This document shows positions 18,619-27,469 of a stretch of 27,469 nt of DNA, piece by piece (positions within the stretch are counted from its first letter, which is position 1; each line of letters begins with the position of its first letter). The notes below the pieces were generated by a model. That model was given only the letters and a program-made list of their open reading frames with translations. It did no database searches and was not told the origin of the DNA. The stretch comes from Phaeoceros laevis. Lineage: Eukaryota > Anthocerotophyta > Anthocerotopsida > Notothyladales. The position numbers and the translations under genes were made by a program. The stretch is taken from NCBI GenBank assembly GCA_049999765.1, contig JBNGIQ010006800.1, forward strand, positions 1 through 27,469, in the 5' to 3' direction.

Positions 18619-19745
18619 CTAGCCTTGTATTCGATGCTTGGTGTCGTCCCCCAAGCACACAAATTCTGCGGAAGAACTGTCTTGCATTTTTGTGAAATAT
18701 GCAGGGTTTGGAGTCATGTGCTGAGAGGCGCCGCTATCGATGTACCAGGTATGATCTCTTTGGGTAGCATAGCAGGTGGCGACCATGGCGGACGGATTTG
18801 TGGATTGTTGTGATGCAGCCCTGCCTCCACCAGTGACTGCACCAGCTGAGAACGCACGGCTGTAGCGGTTCATGGTCACGGCAAGATGCCCTGCTGAGCT
18901 CGCTTCTCCTGCCAGCCATTTGCGGTACATCTCCCAGGTGTGATTAGCCATGCAGCAATGGCCACACGGTGGTCTGCCTTTGGGGTTTCCGAAGTTCTGA
19001 GGCCTGAATCCTCCACGGCCTCCTCGGCCACCTCTTCCACCTCTGCTGAATGGACGGCCACGGCCTCCTCGACCTCTACCAGGTTTGTGCGAGTAGAGTG
19101 CCTTATCCGAAAGCATGCCAGAATTTGCCATTTCCTTTCTTGACTCCTCGGTGAGCATGGCAGCAATTACTCTGTTGACAGTCAGGTTTCTAACGTCCTG
19201 CAGGCCTTGTACCACACTTGCCCAGGAGTCGGGCAATGTGGTGAGCAGTATAACAGTCAGCAGGTCCTCGTCCAGGTCAAAGCCCGCTGAGATCATTTTC
19301 CCTCGCAAATTCCGGAAGTCCAAGACATGTTTGTCGACGGGGTCAACATCATTCATTTTAAGGCTAATGAATTTTTCAGGACATAAGTTTGTAACATGAG
19401 GTCTCGGGAATCGTAGACCTCCTTTGTCTGACTCCAGTATTCTGCAGCTGTTCTGGCACCCTGGAAAACGCCAATGTGTGAGCTTTTAACACTTAGTTGC
19501 AGCAGTGTCCTAGCACTTTGATCTGCTTCCTCCCAGATTGCTAACTCGTCTGGGTTGGTTGCAGCTGGCTTTGGAATGACTACTGGAGGGTCTCCGAATC
19601 CTCCTACATAGCCCCATAATTTTCTGGACTTGAGGATTTCTTCCATCCTTGTCCGCTACACATGATAATTAGTCCCGTCAAATTTGTCTTCCTTGGCGAT
19701 GTTTGGAGCCAAGGTTTGAGGGATAGCAGCTGCCTTTCCGGCCAT
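18619..19745 (-). pseudogene. Copia Gag and protease, two breaks
   Basis: The likely start is the ATG at 19745 (MAGKAAAIPQTLAPNIAKE, with DKFDGTNYHV, the usual copia Gag opening). An in-frame TAG at 19656-19658 follows, where relatives usually have Trp. The frame then runs to about 19353, changes by an indel, and continues with DPVDKHVLDFRNLRGKM and LPDSWASVVQGL. A Gly/Arg-rich RGG-like stretch follows, then a zinc knuckle remnant (CGHCCMANHTWEMY, last Cys to Tyr) and the protease active site WYIDSGASQHMTP. The piece ends at TAG 18619-18621. Gag packages the RNA and the protease processes the polyprotein. Confidence 0.88.
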
Positions 19746-20048
19746 TTTGCTTGCTGCTCACTGCATTACAGGTGTACAATGTGCCTTGCAGGAGAGGGAA
19801 CCATCCTCATCATCAGTAACACACAATGTGACTTCATAAGTTTTCCGAAATTCAGATGTGTTAACAGACTGAATATATGTGCAGAAATGGGATGTGTAGA
19901 GGTGTACTAACTCTTGTGATGGCTGTTTGTGTGCAGGTTGTCTATTGTACAGTGCTGACAGGTGGTAGTGCACATTTGCATTCAGGTAAAAACCAGATGT
20001 GGGAAGTGCTACTAAAAATGAGTGTGAGAGGGGAAGCTTCATCTTCGT

Positions 20049-20288
20049 TCACACAAGGTCAGAAACGTTGAAGGTACTCCAGTCATAACCATCCAGCGCC
20101 TCATAACCTTGCAGAATGTCATGTCCCATCAGCCATAGCATTATACTGATTCGGATCCAGACTTGCTGCCATCGGGTGGGTGCAAGCGTCTGATTGTAAG
20201 CCTCTTCCCTCTCATCTATCCAGGCTTGCAAATCTTGTTGTCGCCGTGCTCTTTGTGCTAACCGCTCACGCTTCTTGTGTCCAGGCAT
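20049..20288 (-). CDS. 79-residue ORF of unknown function in the copia leader
   Basis: An ATG-started frame lies between the PBS and gag, where copia elements normally have only untranslated leader. The product begins MPGHKKRERLAQRARRQ, with a basic N-terminus, a predicted helical Gln/Glu-rich stretch and a Trp/Met-rich hydrophobic segment (WIRISIMLWLMG), and ends FNVSDLV. I recognise no family. It could be a captured host exon, a short upstream ORF controlling gag translation, or chance. Possible splice signals lie after it (GACCTT/GTGTGA near 20060) and before gag (TAATGCAG near 19760). They are not proven. Confidence 0.4.
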   Translation of the reverse strand: MPGHKKRERLAQRARRQQDLQAWIDEREEAYNQTLAPTRWQQVWIRISIMLWLMGHDILQGYEALDGYDWSTFNVSDLV

Positions 20289-20547
20289 GATTAGCGCAGA
20301 TTGAATCCCTCATGAGCATTCTCACAGGCAATGTGCCTGAAGGCATTTGCACACAAAGAAATCCTTCTACACCTAGCTTCATGCCCGTCCAGACTCCGAG
20401 AAATAGAGGGGTAGTAATGAAAATTGAGAGGCACAATTTACATGGATCGTTAGAGGTGCCACAAAAAATTCCAGGTGTTGGAATAATTCACAACGCTTGA
20501 TAATGCGCGTGCGGTAGGATTATGCAGGCGCTGATTACCGAATTAAA

Positions 20548-20559
20548 GCTCTGATACCA
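20548..20559 (-). other. Copia primer-binding site (tRNA-iMet)
   Basis: The minus strand reads TGGTATCAGAGC immediately after the 5' LTR. This is the standard plant primer-binding site, complementary to the 3' end of initiator methionine tRNA. It fixes both the LTR boundary and the element's orientation. Confidence 0.97.
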
Positions 20560-20719
20560 TGACAAAGATAATGCAAGCAATAAGAATGAATTACAGCAGC
20601 GCTAAGCGCTAGCTTACATGTGAATGTCGCGCGAAGCGACACGACGTGTCAGTTATAACTGTCTAGTATTCAGCTAACCTTTGACCTGACTTATTAAAGG
20701 GATAATAATAATAATCCCA
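20560..20719 (-). repeat. Copia 5' LTR (160 bp)
   Basis: It is identical to the LTR at 14982-15141 except for one base. Its TG...CA ends are the same, and the element's promoter should lie here. The three dyads described for the other LTR repeat at +5578. Confidence 0.97.
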
Positions 20720-21327
20720 TAAAAAACAACCCTGTGCTCTTCATACAAAGTGTGTGCCTCTTCTGTCACATACCTGGCAAGCATCTTGAACGCATATCGT
20801 TGGGTGAAGTGCTGTTGTAACTTCACCTCCCACTCATCAATCATGGAGTAAAAGCATGATTTGAATTCCCTCAACAGAATCGTCCCAGGTCTACCACTAA
20901 AATGATATATCTTGGTTGTACTAAAGTAACTACCTCCCTCCATGATGATGGCTGCAGAAGACGTTCGAGCCTGGTGTGCTTGAAGGCCTACCGGATGTAG
21001 GTTCACTGGGACGGCAAAGTTCGGAGCGGCAAAGTTTGCTCCTTCCTTCTCCTACTCACTGAAGTAACAATCCAACTCAGAGGTGAGTGGCTCCTCCTAG
21101 GCAGATCCTTCCCCTTCCTCTTCACTCGAGTACGAGTCGGACCCGGAAGTGGGCGGCTCCTCCTTAACCTCTGGCAATGAAATCTCTTGCTGCAACTGAC
21201 AAACAGGTTCCTGGATTGGAACGTCCACGATTGCTGCAGCTCGCGACCTAACAGGTTCCTGCGTAGCGGACGCATGCTGCCAGTAAGACAGGTTCGATCC
21301 CCGTTTGTCATCTCCGTCTTTGCTCAT
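20720..21327 (-). pseudogene. Gypsy Gag, N-terminal part
   Basis: The ATG at 21327 opens a frame beginning MSKDGDDKRGSNLSYWQ, followed by an acidic Glu/Ser-rich segment. The frame is broken by TAG at 21097-21099 and at 21052-21054, then continues to a typical Ty3/gypsy Gag core: IYHFSGRPGTILLREFKSC and RYAFKMLARYVTEEAHTLYEEH. It ends where the copia LTR was inserted. Joining it to the sequence at 14981 restores a plausible Gag order. The in-frame TAGs make this copy non-functional. Confidence 0.85.
20723..20727. repeat. Candidate copia target-site duplication, right copy
   Basis: AAAAC matches 14977-14981. Three bases (TAA, 20720-20722) lie between it and the LTR end, so the duplication is not perfectly adjacent. 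Confidence 0.5.
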
Positions 21328-22113
21328 CCCAGCTGCAACCACACGGGCCCTGGCCCGCTCTCCTCATGCGGACACGCCTGGTGGTTAGTAGCATGGCTAT
21401 GGGCAGTGCCGTACCTCAGTATCGGCAAGGAAAAACGGTTTCCTTTCCCTCCTAAGACACTCTCAACACAACTTCTCACATAATGACAAGCTATGGCTGT
21501 GAAATCAGCAGAGAGTCTTTAGCAAATCGAATGCTCCTAGCATGGATGTGTAAACCAACCTGAAGCATATCGAATGGAGTCTAGCACAATTTTCAGGCAC
21601 ATTCAACGATGATGTATAAAGTGAAGGCTTTCACAACATCGGGATCACAGCCGCAGATGGAAAATCGCAGCTCTGCCTAGATGAGAATTTGCTAAAGACT
21701 GTGATCTAAAGCGCAGGAGCTTGGGTTAACCTATCACTATTTTTCTATCCCTACAAAATGTGGCGGGCGCCGACAGCGTGTTCAGACCGTCACTTCGGAA
21801 TTAAATAAAGATACTTTCCTAACGGTTCGCCCAAACGGGTCAAGTGAACTGGAACATGCATTTAACTAGGTAACGGCTTTAAGCATGGAAATCATAAGTA
21901 ATGCGCGAAGACGAAACGCCAGAAACCCCGAATGAAACACACCGACCTTGCTCCCAAGAAGGCACCGCTCCCTTACACGCATCTCTGCTGCCAGGCAATG
22001 AAAGACAATGCATCCCGACATCACGTAGTTCACACAGCTCCTCTTCCTACTACCTTGACCACTTGCTTGATCTAAGTCAAACACAATTTAGTCAATACAC
22101 ATTTGTTTCAGCC
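21328..22113. other. Gene-free stretch, probably gypsy leader and LTR
   Basis: No coding sequence is supported. By position it should hold the 5' leader and LTR of the minus-strand gypsy element. A possible LTR start (TGTCGGCGCCCGCC on the minus strand from 21775) is suggestive, but I found no partner LTR and no PBS. Confidence 0.35.
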
Positions 22114-22830
22114 ATGGCAAATCCACCACCTGCGAATGTCACTGTCAATAACTTCAAGTATGATTTCAAGGATAAAGACAGGTTTAGCGGCCAACACTTT
22201 GATATCTGGATGATCCGAGTGCGCACCATCCTCCAAGAGCAGGAGCTTTGGGACTATGTTACAGGAATAACTGCAAGGCTAGCAACTCCTGCAACAGGTG
22301 CAACACTTGCAATTATAGCAGACCAGCATGCCTGGAAACTCAAGGATCTTCGCACCCAAAATGTGATCCAGTCTGCATTGGACTTAAGCATGATGACTCA
22401 TGCTCGAGAGGCGACAAGTTCCAAGGCCATCTGGGATTCTCTCTGCCAAGTCCATCAAAAGAAGAGCGTGACATCACTGGTTCATGTCACACGCGACTTC
22501 TACAACTGCAGGATGCGTGATGGTGACACTGTCGAGAATCACGTCAGCCGCTTTAGGATGCCGCGTACAAAGCTCATCACTGCTGGAACAACTGTCTCTG
22601 AGCTTCAAGCTGCAGTGGCCCTGTTGATGTTACTCCCAGAGAAATACCAGAGTTTTGTGAGTACACAAAATCAGCATATTTCCACTACTCAGGCGGCAGT
22701 AGCTGCAGGAACACCTCCGATCACACTCTCGGATATCATTGGAGCATTGTTAAACGAAGAAGCTACTCACATACGTGGCAGATCTTCTTCCAACAATGCT
22801 GCACGAGCCATGTTCGTCTCTCGAGGACGG
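22114..22830 (+). pseudogene. Ty1/copia Gag (second family), frameshifted
   Basis: The ATG at 22114 opens a copia Gag with a usual start (MANPPPANVTVNNFKYDF, DKDRFSGQHFDIWMIRV) and the UBN2-type core (AWKLKDLRTQNVIQSALD, AIWDSLCQVHQKKS, DFYNCRMRDGDTVENHVSRF, LMLLPEKYQSFV, LSDIIGALLNEEATHIRG). The frame also reads through about 70 upstream codons without homology. The RGRG stretch near 22825-22840 is where the frame shifts. This is the opposite strand to the nested copia element, and the sequence is clearly diverged from it. Confidence 0.88.
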
Positions 22831-23113
22831 GGACGGCGTGTTCAAGCCCGGCGCTCCTCGCACAGCTTCCTGGTCAGCCTTGAAGCCAAGCACCTTAAAG
22901 AGAAGTCCGTGCACCTGGTGTCGGATTCCTGGCCATACGGAATCTGAATGCCGCAAGAAGCAGAACGGCGAACCCAAAAGAGAGGCTCCGCCATCTGCCC
23001 ATGTATCCTCAAAGAAGAGCACAGGGGCCATACTCACAGTATGCATGGTCTCCTCGTCACAAGATAGGCATGCTTGGTATCTCGATTCGGGTGCCACAAC
23101 ACATGGTGGATAG
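22831..23113 (+). pseudogene. Copia Gag zinc knuckle and protease start
   Basis: After the frameshift the frame reads KPGAPRTAS, an intact CCHC knuckle (CTWCRIPGHTESEC) and the protease active site (WYLDSGATTHGG), then a stop at 23111-23113. Nothing copia-like follows. The segment parallels 58-345, with similar knuckle, spacing and DSG, so both may have been cut at nearly the same point of the element. Confidence 0.85.
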
Positions 23114-23960
23114 TGGCAACGCTGCTCTCCTACAAGCATGACTGAGACTGCACAGTCGAGAACCTTCAAGCTTTCTAACACACGCAAAACATAGCTTGAA
23201 AAAACCAAAAGGCTCCAAAACATCTAGCCACTTCAATTCCTGTAAGCTATAAGGAGCTCAATTCAGCTACCACAAGTATTTGCCATGTAAGTCAGTTGAG
23301 AACAAATGCTCTGTAGGCACTAACCAAAAACCCCTGTGTTGATGAACAGAATTGCCAAGCATCGGGGTCAGGCACTTTCGCAACGCCTGCAACACGCACA
23401 AACAGGCCGCAAATTAAGAAGTGGCGGACCAGTTCAAATGCAGCAGCCTCTAAGCACCTGTAGACCAAATTCAAATCTAACAGCCTCTTAGCATCCAAGA
23501 ATCAACCACAATAGCACTTGTAGGATGCACAGAACTTAGAGATGACACTGATGATTCAAAGCATTTGATGATCGGTTGTCATGACACTTCCGAGGCACTT
23601 ACGAACTTGTGCTGGTTTACTGCCGATGACGCAGATATGCAGTCGGATCTGTTGAATAGCATCAACCTGAACAGATCGACACAAGGCTTGCCGGCTCTGG
23701 CAGAGGAAGCCGGGTATAAGTGTGTGGCACAGCTCCAAACTCTCGTTAGCTGGCCCTCGACGAGAGACGGGGCCCGGCTGGGTGGCGCTGCCTCTTCTGT
23801 CCCTGCTGCTTCGAGGAGTGTGCACAGATTTCGTGGCGAATTTATTGCCTACGTCCGGCGGGCGCTGTTTACAGAGACTATCTGTGGTGCTGCTGCTGCA
23901 GATCGTGGCCTCAGAGCGCTCATCTCTCGCGTTTTCCTTCCTCTTTTGTACAGCTCTGCT

Positions 23961-23981
23961 TGCTGCTGCTGCTGCTGCTGC
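23961..23981. repeat. (TGC)7 microsatellite
   Basis: Seven uninterrupted TGC triplets occur in a GC-rich stretch. Confidence 0.95.
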
Positions 23982-24692
23982 AGCTGTCGTCTGTTGGCTG
24001 GCTGCCTTTCTTTGCTTCCTGGTAGGCTCTCCCTGCGCTGAGCTGTGCCGCCCCGTCTACCGAGGCGCGCCTGCCACCAGATCCAAGCTCACCGGCCTTT
24101 AAGGTATGCACACACACTCGGCTCCGGGCTCACTCTTCTCACTAGGATGAAGTCTGTGGAATATGCACCGGCGGGGTTAGTAGCTTCGTATTCATGGCTG
24201 CTGTCCCTACCTACTGCTGCTGCCTGGTGCTTCTGCGCACCACCACCTCCCACAGTCCCTCGCTACCGCAACCTGCCGTTGCCTGGCTATAGCCGCTTGG
24301 CCTTCGAGCTCGCCATCGCTTCCTGCCATCGCTCGTTCGCAAACGTCTTGCGTTTCGCAAACGCTTCGCCACCTGTTGAATATGCGCATCTTCCTGGCAT
24401 CTCGGTGCTCTAGCCTATCACGTCTCGCTTTAGGAACGCGAAATTCGTGGAAACCTTGAAACTCAAGGAATATGCGGATCTACCGCAAAAGTCGAAGGCA
24501 CAACGCGTTAAAAACGTTTTGTTCGACTGATGCTATGTACCCCTGCCTTACCAGGCAGGGCCAATAACTACTCTACGGTCAAGGTTTGACCCGTCAAACC
24601 GGGCACTAGAGAAGTAGAGCGCGTTAAATAACTAGGTCTACTGTCAGGCGCCGGCGTGCCTCCTTTGCGGCACCAAAGGGCTCCCGCGTTAT

Positions 24693-24808
24693 GATCCCTC
24701 GGAAGAATGCGGAGTGTGGAGGAGTTGGACGGGGAACGGGGACGAGCTGTGATTCCTCTGAGGAATGCAGAGAGTGAAAGAGTTGGAACATACAGGGCAA
24801 GGGGATGG
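24693..24808. repeat. 58-bp imperfect tandem repeat
   Basis: Unit 1 (24693-24750) begins GATCCCTCGGAAGAATGCGG. Unit 2 (24751-24808) begins GATTCCTCTGAGGAATGCAG. Both continue with GAGTG, GAGTTGGA and a G-rich end. They are clearly related but diverged. Confidence 0.75.
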
Positions 24809-25819
24809 AGATGGCACTTCATGAACACGAAGGAGACCGAAAATGTATTGTGCGACGAAGGACGACGTTAAAAAATGTCTGGACGAGAACGACATACCAG
24901 CTTTCACCATGGCACGCAAAAGACTGGTTGTTGATTATAACCTAAGTCCCGAACTTTCAAGCGCACATCTAACTGATTCATGTCACAATGTTCACCAGCA
25001 TCTAATTAAAGTGAGATCACGACAAAACGTACGCTACAAGCTACACTCCACTAGCTAGGGCCACTTCCTAATATAATACAGGTAAACCACTGCGGACGTG
25101 GGTAAGGACATGCATGTTGGTGCATGCAAAAATGAGACCTAGATATCAATGAGCATGATTTAACCCATGGCACAAACGACGGGTCACCCATATCCAACTT
25201 CCATGAAGGGCGCCAACCTCTAAGTAAAATCCACCAGAAAAGCGTATCATTCACCAAGGTCGTCTTGGCAGACACTTCACACAAGAGTCGTAAGCTCATA
25301 TTTTGTCCAGCCATATGCACTGGAGACCTGATGAGTTGCCTTGCATTTCACACAGCATCTGCAGTCAGTCCACGCAGAGGCTTCAATTGTTGCATGATCT
25401 GTGAGACCAAGGCCGTGGTTTGCGCTCACTGCAAGAGACCCAACCAACGAGGTAGCAGAATTGGGCGACTTGCCAGGGACAACCAAATTAACACCATCAA
25501 ACCAAGAAGGCAACCCACTATCTGACAACCCAGACCAGTATAATTTTCACACTTACTTTTGCCAACAAGATTCAATTAGGGACACAATTTGCGGTGAGGT
25601 GTTGTTGGGAATTTGAAGTCGTCTACCCTGAAAACCAACAGCACCTACAACCTGCACCAGCCAGGGGCCTCAGATTTGTACATCCACACATTTTGTAATA
25701 AAAGGGCGTCACACAATGCTTGAAAACAGTTAAGGCACCCGGATGCAGCATTCTGGGCAGATAATAAAAAAGGAACAGTCATAATACATGCTTCACCAAC
25801 CTGCGGCGAACTTGGTCCA

Positions 25820-25965
25820 TTCCAAGGCTGCTGCAAAGTTACCAACTCCCACATAACCACCCCAAAGCTGTACACATCACACTTCTCAGTCGCCTGTTCA
25901 TCTCAAAGTACTTCAGGTGCCATCCACTCCGACGGTGATGAATGAACAAACCGATCAGCTCAAAC
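25820..25965 (-). pseudogene. Raf-like/CTR1-EDR1-type protein kinase exon with premature stop
   Basis: The minus strand encodes SEWMAPEVL, then a TGA at 25903-25905, then [20 protein letters not shown] and [14 protein letters not shown]. This is kinase subdomains VIII-IX: the APE motif, the DVYSFG Asp, and the [10 protein letters not shown] signature common in plant Raf-like MAPKKKs of the CTR1/EDR1 group. A CAG/GTTGGT donor-like site follows SSPQ at about 25820, close to where I would expect an exon to end. The TGA stands where relatives usually have Arg, one C-to-T change from CGA. The rest of the kinase is not visible nearby, so this is either a captured or relic exon or part of a gene with very long introns that has lost function. 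Confidence 0.72.
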
Positions 25966-26184
25966 AATTCAAGTGCCGGGCTCCAAAATTTGACAGAAAT
26001 TTCCTTTCACCCTAACAGGCCCCTGCCCTCATTCAATATGATCTTCAAATATCCCCAGGTTCCACTGGAAAATGGCCCTGTTCTCACTTCCAATCAGTTC
26101 CTTTCTTTTCAGTATGAGAGGAGCTCCATTCATCATTCTGGTCATGTGTTCTGATAGGTAGTGGCTCACTGTCCGTGTCACAGT

Positions 26185-26303
26185 TTGACAGGGATAGAGT
26201 TAAGCACGCACATTCACCCCAAGAGAAAGACAACAATCTTAGATTGACGGGGATAAAGGTAAGCAACCACATTCACCCCCAAGAGAAAGACAACAATCTC
26301 TCG
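26185..26303. repeat. 59/60-bp tandem duplication
   Basis: Two adjacent units (26185-26243 and 26244-26303) each contain a TTGAC-GGGATA start and a core of ACATTCACCCC(C)AAGAGAAAGA then CAACAATCT. It lies just downstream of the PPR stop codon, probably in the 3' UTR or flank. Confidence 0.9.
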
Positions 26304-26340
26304 CACACACAACTGGACACTGGCTAGATCTTCCGAATTC

Positions 26341-27469
26341 TCAGGGCAGACCCTTACAACTGCAACGACCATTTGCAAATCGATGCACACGGTACCCATC
26401 CCTTACCACAATGTCTCTCTGTTCAAGCCTTGACATGATTTCCGTGGAGCTGTGGCAGTCACTGCACATGCGTAGATTCTTCGTTACCACCAGAGGTGTC
26501 CCACTCGGAGTGTTCAACATACCAAACGCCAGAGCTAGCTTCTCAGCATGCCCACAAAGCACATCTTCCTTTTCCTTCTCACTCAGTGGCTTCAACACCA
26601 ACTTTGTGTGAGGTACGTGGCCTCCTTCCTGCTTCACGTGCATTTGTGCTCTCTACCTTAAGCGCAATATCCTTTCTCCTTTCTCCCACCAGAAATCTGT
26701 GTACCTCTTTATTCACCTCAATGCTCGCCACTGCAGGTTTCTTGTTAGCTCCTGCTGCCCTTCTCTGTGTTTCAATCCTGTCTACATCGGTCCACCTACC
26801 TGCATCGGCGTAAACATTGGCCATGAGCACATAGGCAGATGCCATTTGAGGGTCCAGCCTAACAATGGTTTCAAAACACCACACAGCCCTCTCTATATCC
26901 CCGTGACTTTTGCAGGCATTCAACAAAGACGTCAATCCCACCACATTACTTTGGCCTTCACATGATAATAGCATCTTCTCTGCCTCATCTAACTGGCCAG
27001 CACGCGCAAGAAGATCAATCATGCAGTTGTTGTGCTCAATAGTAGGTTTGACACCATGCTGTTCAGCCATGGAATCCAAGTGTTTGCGACCCTCCTGGAC
27101 CAGTCCCTCATGACTGCATGCTGCTAGAAGGCAAGTAAAAGTAACACCATTAGGATGAACACCGGCAACTAACATCTCCCCAAAACAAGCTAGTGCCTTG
27201 CGACCTTCATCACAAGCTCCATACCCACCAATCAGGGCATTCCATGTCACCACATCCTTTGAGTCCATGCTGTCAAAAACCTGGGCCGCATTTTCCAGCT
27301 CACCACATTTTGCATACATGTCCACCAGGCAGGTGCCCACCACTACATCATCAAGCAGACCTCTTTTGACAATCTTTGAGTGCAGCTCCCTGCCCTTCTG
27401 TATGGCACCAGTGCTTGCACACGCCTTCAGAAGGCAAGCAAAAGTAACATGGTCAGCCAAAATGAGGCC
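26341..27469 (-). CDS. PLS-class pentatricopeptide repeat protein, E/E+ and DYW domains (5' end outside window)
   Basis: The frame is open from the window edge to 26579. It has PPR motifs of about 31-36 residues: ADHVTFACLLKACASTGAIQ, VVVGTCLVDMYAKCGELENA, DVVTWNALIGGYGACDEG, NGVTFTCLLAACSHEGL and TIEHNNCMIDLLARAGQLDEA. E1/E2 repeats follow (LTSLLNACKSHGDIERA, AYVLMANVYADAGRWTDV), then an E+ start (EVNKEVHRFLVGERRKD). Near 26630 the frame changes by one base, and the DYW deaminase-like domain is read at 26643-26341, with the zinc-site HAE and CSDC both present. It ends CSCKGLP where the family usually ends DYW. Such proteins bind a specific organellar RNA and edit C to U in plastids or mitochondria. 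Targeting sequence, if any, lies outside the window. The frameshift means a pseudogene, a sequencing error or an unseen intron. Confidence 0.88.

Larger units (their letters stand above)
14982..20719 (-). mobile_element. Young full-length Ty1/copia retrotransposon nested in the gypsy gag
   Basis: This 5,738-bp element has two 160-bp LTRs in direct orientation that differ at one position, a tRNA-iMet PBS, a polypurine tract and gag-protease-integrase-RT-RNase H in copia order, all on the minus strand. The low LTR divergence indicates a recent insertion. It still carries two in-frame TAGs and two frameshifts, so it may have moved with help from an intact relative, or decayed after insertion. 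Its target is the Gag coding region of the gypsy element, so it is younger than that element. Confidence 0.97.
9404..21327 (-). mobile_element. Ty3/gypsy LTR retrotransposon carrying a DNA methyltransferase domain, split by a nested copia element
   Basis: On the minus strand the element reads Gag N-terminus (21327-20720), then a nested copia insertion (20719-14982), then the rest of Gag (14981-13657), a spacer, aspartic protease, cytosine-5 methyltransferase-like domain, RT and RNase H, stopping at 9404. No integrase is found after the RNase H, and I could not define LTRs, PBS or target duplications, so the 3' end is truncated. Four TAG stops in Gag, several frameshifts in RT and a lost RT Asp mean it is immobile today. 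The joined Gag reading across the copia insertion shows that both parts belong to one element. Confidence 0.85.
23114..25819. other. Gene-free intergenic stretch
   Basis: I recognise no gene or element here. Frames of up to about 160 codons exist, but they carry no motif and are interrupted by low-complexity codons. Landmarks are a (TGC)7 microsatellite at 23961-23981 and a 58-bp tandem repeat at 24693-24808. There is also a short dyad (GGTTTGAC-CC-GTCAAACC) near 24583-24600. Some of this may be UTR or intron of the neighbouring kinase relic. Confidence 0.45.

Noticed and set aside
9019-21775. Possible pair of LTR starts: plus strand at 9019 (TGTTGGGATAGGGG) and minus strand at 21775 (TGTCGGCGCCCGCC), each followed by an ACATTT word and preceded by GGTCTGAA-like sequence
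   Set aside because: The similarity is short and gapped, the two are in opposite orientation, and neither has a matching partner LTR or PBS. It is not enough to call LTRs.
23565-24102. Overlapping open frames of 126-158 codons on the plus strand
   Set aside because: They carry no recognisable motif, the Cys/Ala runs come from the TGC repeat, and two frames are open over the same bases.
24843-25058. 71-codon ATG-started plus-strand frame
   Set aside because: It has no motif, no codon-bias signal I can judge and no supporting context.
1-27469. tRNA, rRNA genes and CRISPR arrays
   Set aside because: I saw no cloverleaf with its box motifs, no rRNA-like block and no spaced identical repeats. 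The only tRNA-like match is the retroelement primer-binding site.

Overview
This is eukaryotic, land-plant nuclear DNA dominated by transposable elements. The single recognisable host gene is a pentatricopeptide-repeat (PPR) protein with a DYW domain at the right edge (26341-27469, minus strand). Everything else I can name is retrotransposon sequence, apart from one broken kinase exon. The plant tRNA-iMet primer-binding site, the DUF4283/CCHC plant L1-type LINE, and the DYW PPR whose last residues are not D-Y-W all fit a seed-free plant with a large genome, such as a fern. The species is an inference.

Layout. 1-345 (+): gag-protease scrap of a Ty1/copia element. About 346-7063 (-): a decayed L1-like LINE with ORF1 (DUF4283 and a zinc knuckle), endonuclease, reverse transcriptase and C-terminal region, carrying many stops and frameshifts. 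7155-7423 (+): RNase H scrap of a Ty3/gypsy element. 7424-9400: gene-free and rich in repeats. It holds an array of short imperfect palindromes, a 43-bp tandem duplication, a GC-rich motif cluster and two long hairpins at 9096-9155 and 9165-9251. 9404-21327 (-): one Ty3/gypsy element, split at its gag by a nested, young Ty1/copia element (14982-20719). That copia element has 160-bp LTRs differing at one base. 22114-23113 (+): a second copia gag-protease fragment, related to the one at 1-345. 23114-25819: no gene recognised. 25820-25965 (-): a kinase exon with a premature stop. 26341-27469 (-): the PPR gene.

The most interesting object is the Ty3/gypsy element. Between its aspartic protease and its reverse transcriptase, in one uninterrupted frame (10548-13325), lies a complete-looking cytosine-5 DNA methyltransferase domain (about 11208-12143, minus). 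Motifs I, II, III, IV, VI, VIII, IX and X appear in order. The usual Pro-Cys of motif IV is Glu-Arg, so this copy is probably catalytically dead. An LTR retrotransposon carrying its own DNA methyltransferase could in principle write methylation on itself or on its targets.

Nearly all in-frame stops in the retroelements are TAG, across the LINE, gypsy and copia elements alike. That fits decay by deamination of methylated CAG (CHG) sites.
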